Positions 61,917 to 64,000 of a stretch of 64,000 nucleotides of DNA are shown piece after piece; positions within the stretch are counted from its first letter, which is position 1; each line of letters opens with the position of its first letter. Below the pieces are notes generated by a model. The model was not told the origin of the DNA and ran no database searches. It worked only from the letters and a program-made list of their open reading frames with translations. The position numbers were made by a program, and so were the translations under genes. The DNA comes from Actinomadura sp. K4S16 (lineage in GTDB: Bacteria; Actinomycetota; Actinomycetes; Streptosporangiales; Streptosporangiaceae). The stretch covers positions 544,764-608,763 of the forward strand of contig NZ_BDDE01000011.1 of the NCBI RefSeq assembly GCF_008327685.1, given 5' to 3'.

Positions 61917-63296
61917 ATGACGACGATCGCCACGACCAACCCCGCGACGGGCGAGGTCGAGAAGACCTTCGACGCGCTGACCGACGAGGAGGTCGACCGG
62001 CGCGTCGCGCGGGCGGCGGAGACGTTCGCCTCCTACCGCACGGTGCCGATCGGGCGGCGGGCGGAGTGGATGAACGCCGCGGCCGACATCCTCGACGGTG
62101 AGGCCGACCAGATCGGCGCCATGCTGACCACCGAGATGGGCAAGACGCTCAAGGCGGCCGTCGCGGAGGCGCGGAAGTGCGCGAAGGCGTGCCGCTACTA
62201 CGCCGAGCACGCCGCGGAGTTCATGGCCGACCGGCGCCCCGCCGACCCCGCGGACGTGAACGCCCGGGACGCCTACGTCCGCTACGAGCCGCTCGGGCCC
62301 GTGCTTGCGGTCATGCCGTGGAACTTCCCGCTGTGGCAGGTGATCAGGTTCGCGGCGCCGGGGCTGATGGCGGGGAACGTGGGGCTGCTGAAGCACTCCT
62401 CCAACGTCCCCCAGACGGCGCTGTTCCTGGAGGACCTGTTCCGCCGCGCCGGGTTCCCCGAGGGCGCGTTCCAGGCGCTGCTGATCGGCTCGGCGAAGGT
62501 CGAGCGGGTGCTGTGCGACCCGCGGGTGAAGGCGGCGACGCTGACCGGCAGCGAGCCCGCCGGGCGGTCCGTCGCCGCGATCGCCGGGGACGAGATCAAG
62601 CCGACGGTGCTGGAGCTCGGCGGCAGCGACCCGTTCGTGGTGATGCCGTCCGCCGACCTGGAGGCCGCGGCGCGGACGGCGGCGGAGTCCCGCTGCCTCA
62701 ACAACGGGCAGAGCTGCATCTCCGCGAAGCGGTTCATCGTCGACGCCGGCTGCGCCGACGAGTTCGAGCGGCTGTTCGTCGAGCGGATGCGCGCGAAGAG
62801 GGTCGGGGACCCGATGGACGAGGCCACCGACATCGGCCCGCTCGTCAACGAGCAGGGCCGCGCCGAGGTCGAGGAGCTCGTCGCCGACGCGGTCGGCAAG
62901 GGCGCGACGGTGCTGTGCGGCGGCGAGCGCCCGGACGGGCCCGGCTGGTACTACCCCCCGACGGTCGTCTCCGGGGTGACGCCCGAGATGCGGATGTACC
63001 ACGAGGAGGTCTTCGCGCCGGTCGCGTCGCTGCTGCGCGTGCGCGGCGTGTCGGAGGCCGTCGAGGTCGCGAACGCCACGGGCTTCGGGCTCGGCTCGAA
63101 CGCCTGGACCCGCGACGACGCCGAGCGCGAGCGGTTCGTGCGGGAGCTGGACGCCGGGCAGGTCTTCATCAACGGGATGACGACCTCCTTCCCCGAGCTG
63201 CCGTTCGGCGGGGTGAAGCGCTCCGGCTACGGGCGCGAGCTGTCGGCGGACGGCCTGCGCGCCTTCTGCAACGCCAAGACCGTCTGGGTCGGCTGA
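61917..63296 (+). CDS. NADP-dependent aldehyde dehydrogenase, succinate-semialdehyde type
   Basis: A 459-residue dehydrogenase. The catalytic Cys is in NNGQSCISAKRF, the Glu in LELGGSDPFVV, and the N-terminal part has RYEPLGPVLAVMPWNFPLWQVIRFAAPGLMAGN; the C-terminal end has GVKRSGYGREL. This fits GabD-type succinic-semialdehyde dehydrogenase or a close relative of the same family. The ATG at 61917 has CAGGGAG upstream. It lies alone between a lactonase and a convergent aldehyde dehydrogenase. The exact aldehyde cannot be read. Confidence 0.88.
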   Translation: MTTIATTNPATGEVEKTFDALTDEEVDRRVARAAETFASYRTVPIGRRAEWMNAAADILDGEADQIGAMLTTEMGKTLKAAVAEARKCAKACRYYAEHAAEFMADRRPADPADVNARDAYVRYEPLGPVLAVMPWNFPLWQVIRFAAPGLMAGNVGLLKHSSNVPQTALFLEDLFRRAGFPEGAFQALLIGSAKVERVLCDPRVKAATLTGSEPAGRSVAAIAGDEIKPTVLELGGSDPFVVMPSADLEAAARTAAESRCLNNGQSCISAKRFIVDAGCADEFERLFVERMRAKRVGDPMDEATDIGPLVNEQGRAEVEELVADAVGKGATVLCGGERPDGPGWYYPPTVVSGVTPEMRMYHEEVFAPVASLLRVRGVSEAVEVANATGFGLGSNAWTRDDAERERFVRELDAGQVFINGMTTSFPELPFGGVKRSGYGRELSADGLRAFCNAKTVWVG

Positions 63297-63333
63297 CCGC
63301 CGGCGACCGGGCGCCGGCCCGTCCGGACGTCCC

Positions 63334-63359
63334 CGGTCCGCCGCCGGAGCGGCGGACCG
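63334..63359. terminator. Hairpin between two aldehyde dehydrogenase genes
   Basis: A perfect 11-bp stem (63334-63344 with 63349-63359) with a 4-base loop lies between the convergent genes. Confidence 0.75.
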
Positions 63360-63368
63360 AGGTTGCCG

Positions 63369-64000
63369 TCACCGGACGGCCTGGGGGACCTTCCACGGGT
63401 TGTCGTCGCGGAGCGGCGGCGGGAGCAGGTCCTGCGGCCAGCCCTGGTAGGCGACGGGCCGCAGGAACCGCTCGATCGCGGCCGTGCCTACCGACGTGGT
63501 GGAGGGCGCCGTCGTGGCGGGGTACGGGCCGCCGTGCTGCATCGCGTGCGTGACGGAGACGCCGGTGGGCCACTGGTTCCACAGGACGCGGCCGCTGCGC
63601 CCCGCGAGCACGGCGGCGAGCGCGGCGAGGCCGCCGGCCTCCTCCGGCTCCGCGTGCAGCGACGCGGTCAGCTGGCCCGGCAGGGCCGCCACGGCGTCCG
63701 CGACCTCGTCGAGGCCGTCGTAGGTGACGACCAGGCCGAGGGGCCCGAAGCACTCCTCCGCCGCGGCGTCGATGTCGGCCTTGAACGCCGCGAGGTCCAT
63801 GGTGAGCAGGCGCGGCGACAGCGCGTCCCGCTCGTCCGGCCAGACGAGCCGCCGCACCCCGGGCCGGGCGCCCAGCGCGCCCGCCGCGGCCAGGTACCCG
63901 GAGCTGATGCGCTCGTTGAGCATCGGCGCGGCGGCGGCCTCGCGGAGGTGCGCCGCGATGCGGTCCGGCAGCCCGGCGGGCGCGAACAGCAGGCCGGGGT
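63369..64000 (-). CDS. Aldehyde dehydrogenase (2-oxoglutarate-semialdehyde / NADP type), C-terminal part
   Basis: The last ~210 residues of a minus-strand gene whose start is beyond base 64000; the frame is open to the edge. The visible part begins PGLLFAPAGLPDRIAAH, then SPRLLTMDLAAFKADIDAAAEECFGPLGLVVTYDGLDEVADAV and HAMQHGGPYPATTAPSTTSVGTAAIERFLRPVAYQGWP. This is the C-terminal half of the family that includes alpha-ketoglutaric-semialdehyde dehydrogenase. The catalytic cysteine is outside the window. A convergent hairpin separates it from the succinate-semialdehyde-type gene. Confidence 0.8.
   Translation of the reverse strand, partial: PGLLFAPAGLPDRIAAHLREAAAAPMLNERISSGYLAAAGALGARPGVRRLVWPDERDALSPRLLTMDLAAFKADIDAAAEECFGPLGLVVTYDGLDEVADAVAALPGQLTASLHAEPEEAGGLAALAAVLAGRSGRVLWNQWPTGVSVTHAMQHGGPYPATTAPSTTSVGTAAIERFLRPVAYQGWPQDLLPPPLRDDNPWKVPQAVR

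Overview
This window is very GC-rich (coding third positions almost all G or C), with GTG and TTG starts, TAnnnT-type -10 boxes and several probably leaderless genes. It is chromosomal DNA of a high-GC actinomycete. Mycothiol-type enzymes, a DUF5999 protein, an NnaR-type nitrate regulator and the GarA / MerR / DUF151 / MerR / gcvP block all fit an actinobacterium. Intergenic style suggests Actinomadura or a relative (Thermomonosporaceae), but that genus is an inference. No tRNA, rRNA, phage, transposase or CRISPR array was seen.

Layout. 1-4.5 kb: end of a cation-diffusion transporter, a primary-like sigma-70 factor, and an ABC drug-type exporter divergent from a MarR regulator with a clear inverted-repeat operator. 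4.5-11.6 kb: nitrate assimilation on the minus strand (narK, nasA, nirD, nnaR and a CbiX-type chelatase), plus a NUDIX protein and a small zinc protein. nasA and nirD each carry the same 11-bp-phased box, probably GlnR-type. nirB is absent. 11.8-19.4 kb: a mycothiol-dependent enzyme, TetR, lutABC lactate utilisation, DUF5999, a hydrolase, a PPOX protein and a TPR protein. 19.4-31 kb: gcvP under a tandem glycine riboswitch, a membrane/pseudokinase/flippase fusion, then the conserved actinobacterial block MerR, DUF151, FtsR-like MerR, GarA, DUF881, small basic protein, DUF881. gcvH is missing from its expected place.

31-42.5 kb: LysE exporter with divergent MocR regulator, an ABCG-type half transporter, a Moco-sulfurase-like PLP enzyme, a mannose-1-phosphate guanylyltransferase with a degenerate phosphomannomutase domain coupled to a CDP-alcohol phosphatidyltransferase, an orphan histidine kinase, a membrane protein and TrmO. 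42.5-50.6 kb: TPP riboswitch and thiC, TetR, a phosphoesterase, ArsR with a divergent secreted/membrane hydrolase, and an AraC / NmrA / DUF1772 group.

50.6-57.2 kb is the most system-like part. Divergent arms run from one intergenic region that holds a DasR/NagR-type operator. One arm is a secreted protein of unknown family plus a PfkB sugar kinase. The other is a GntR/UTRA regulator, PTS IIC, IIB and IIA of the UlaABC type, and a UPF0309-like SIS protein. None of the ascorbate catabolic genes is present, so the substrate is probably another carbohydrate. 57.3-64 kb: EF-hand protein, pgi, a TesB thioesterase, a hypothetical protein, a 6-phosphogluconolactonase-like propeller, a succinate-semialdehyde-type dehydrogenase and part of a second aldehyde dehydrogenase. 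Strong GC hairpins separate most convergent pairs.
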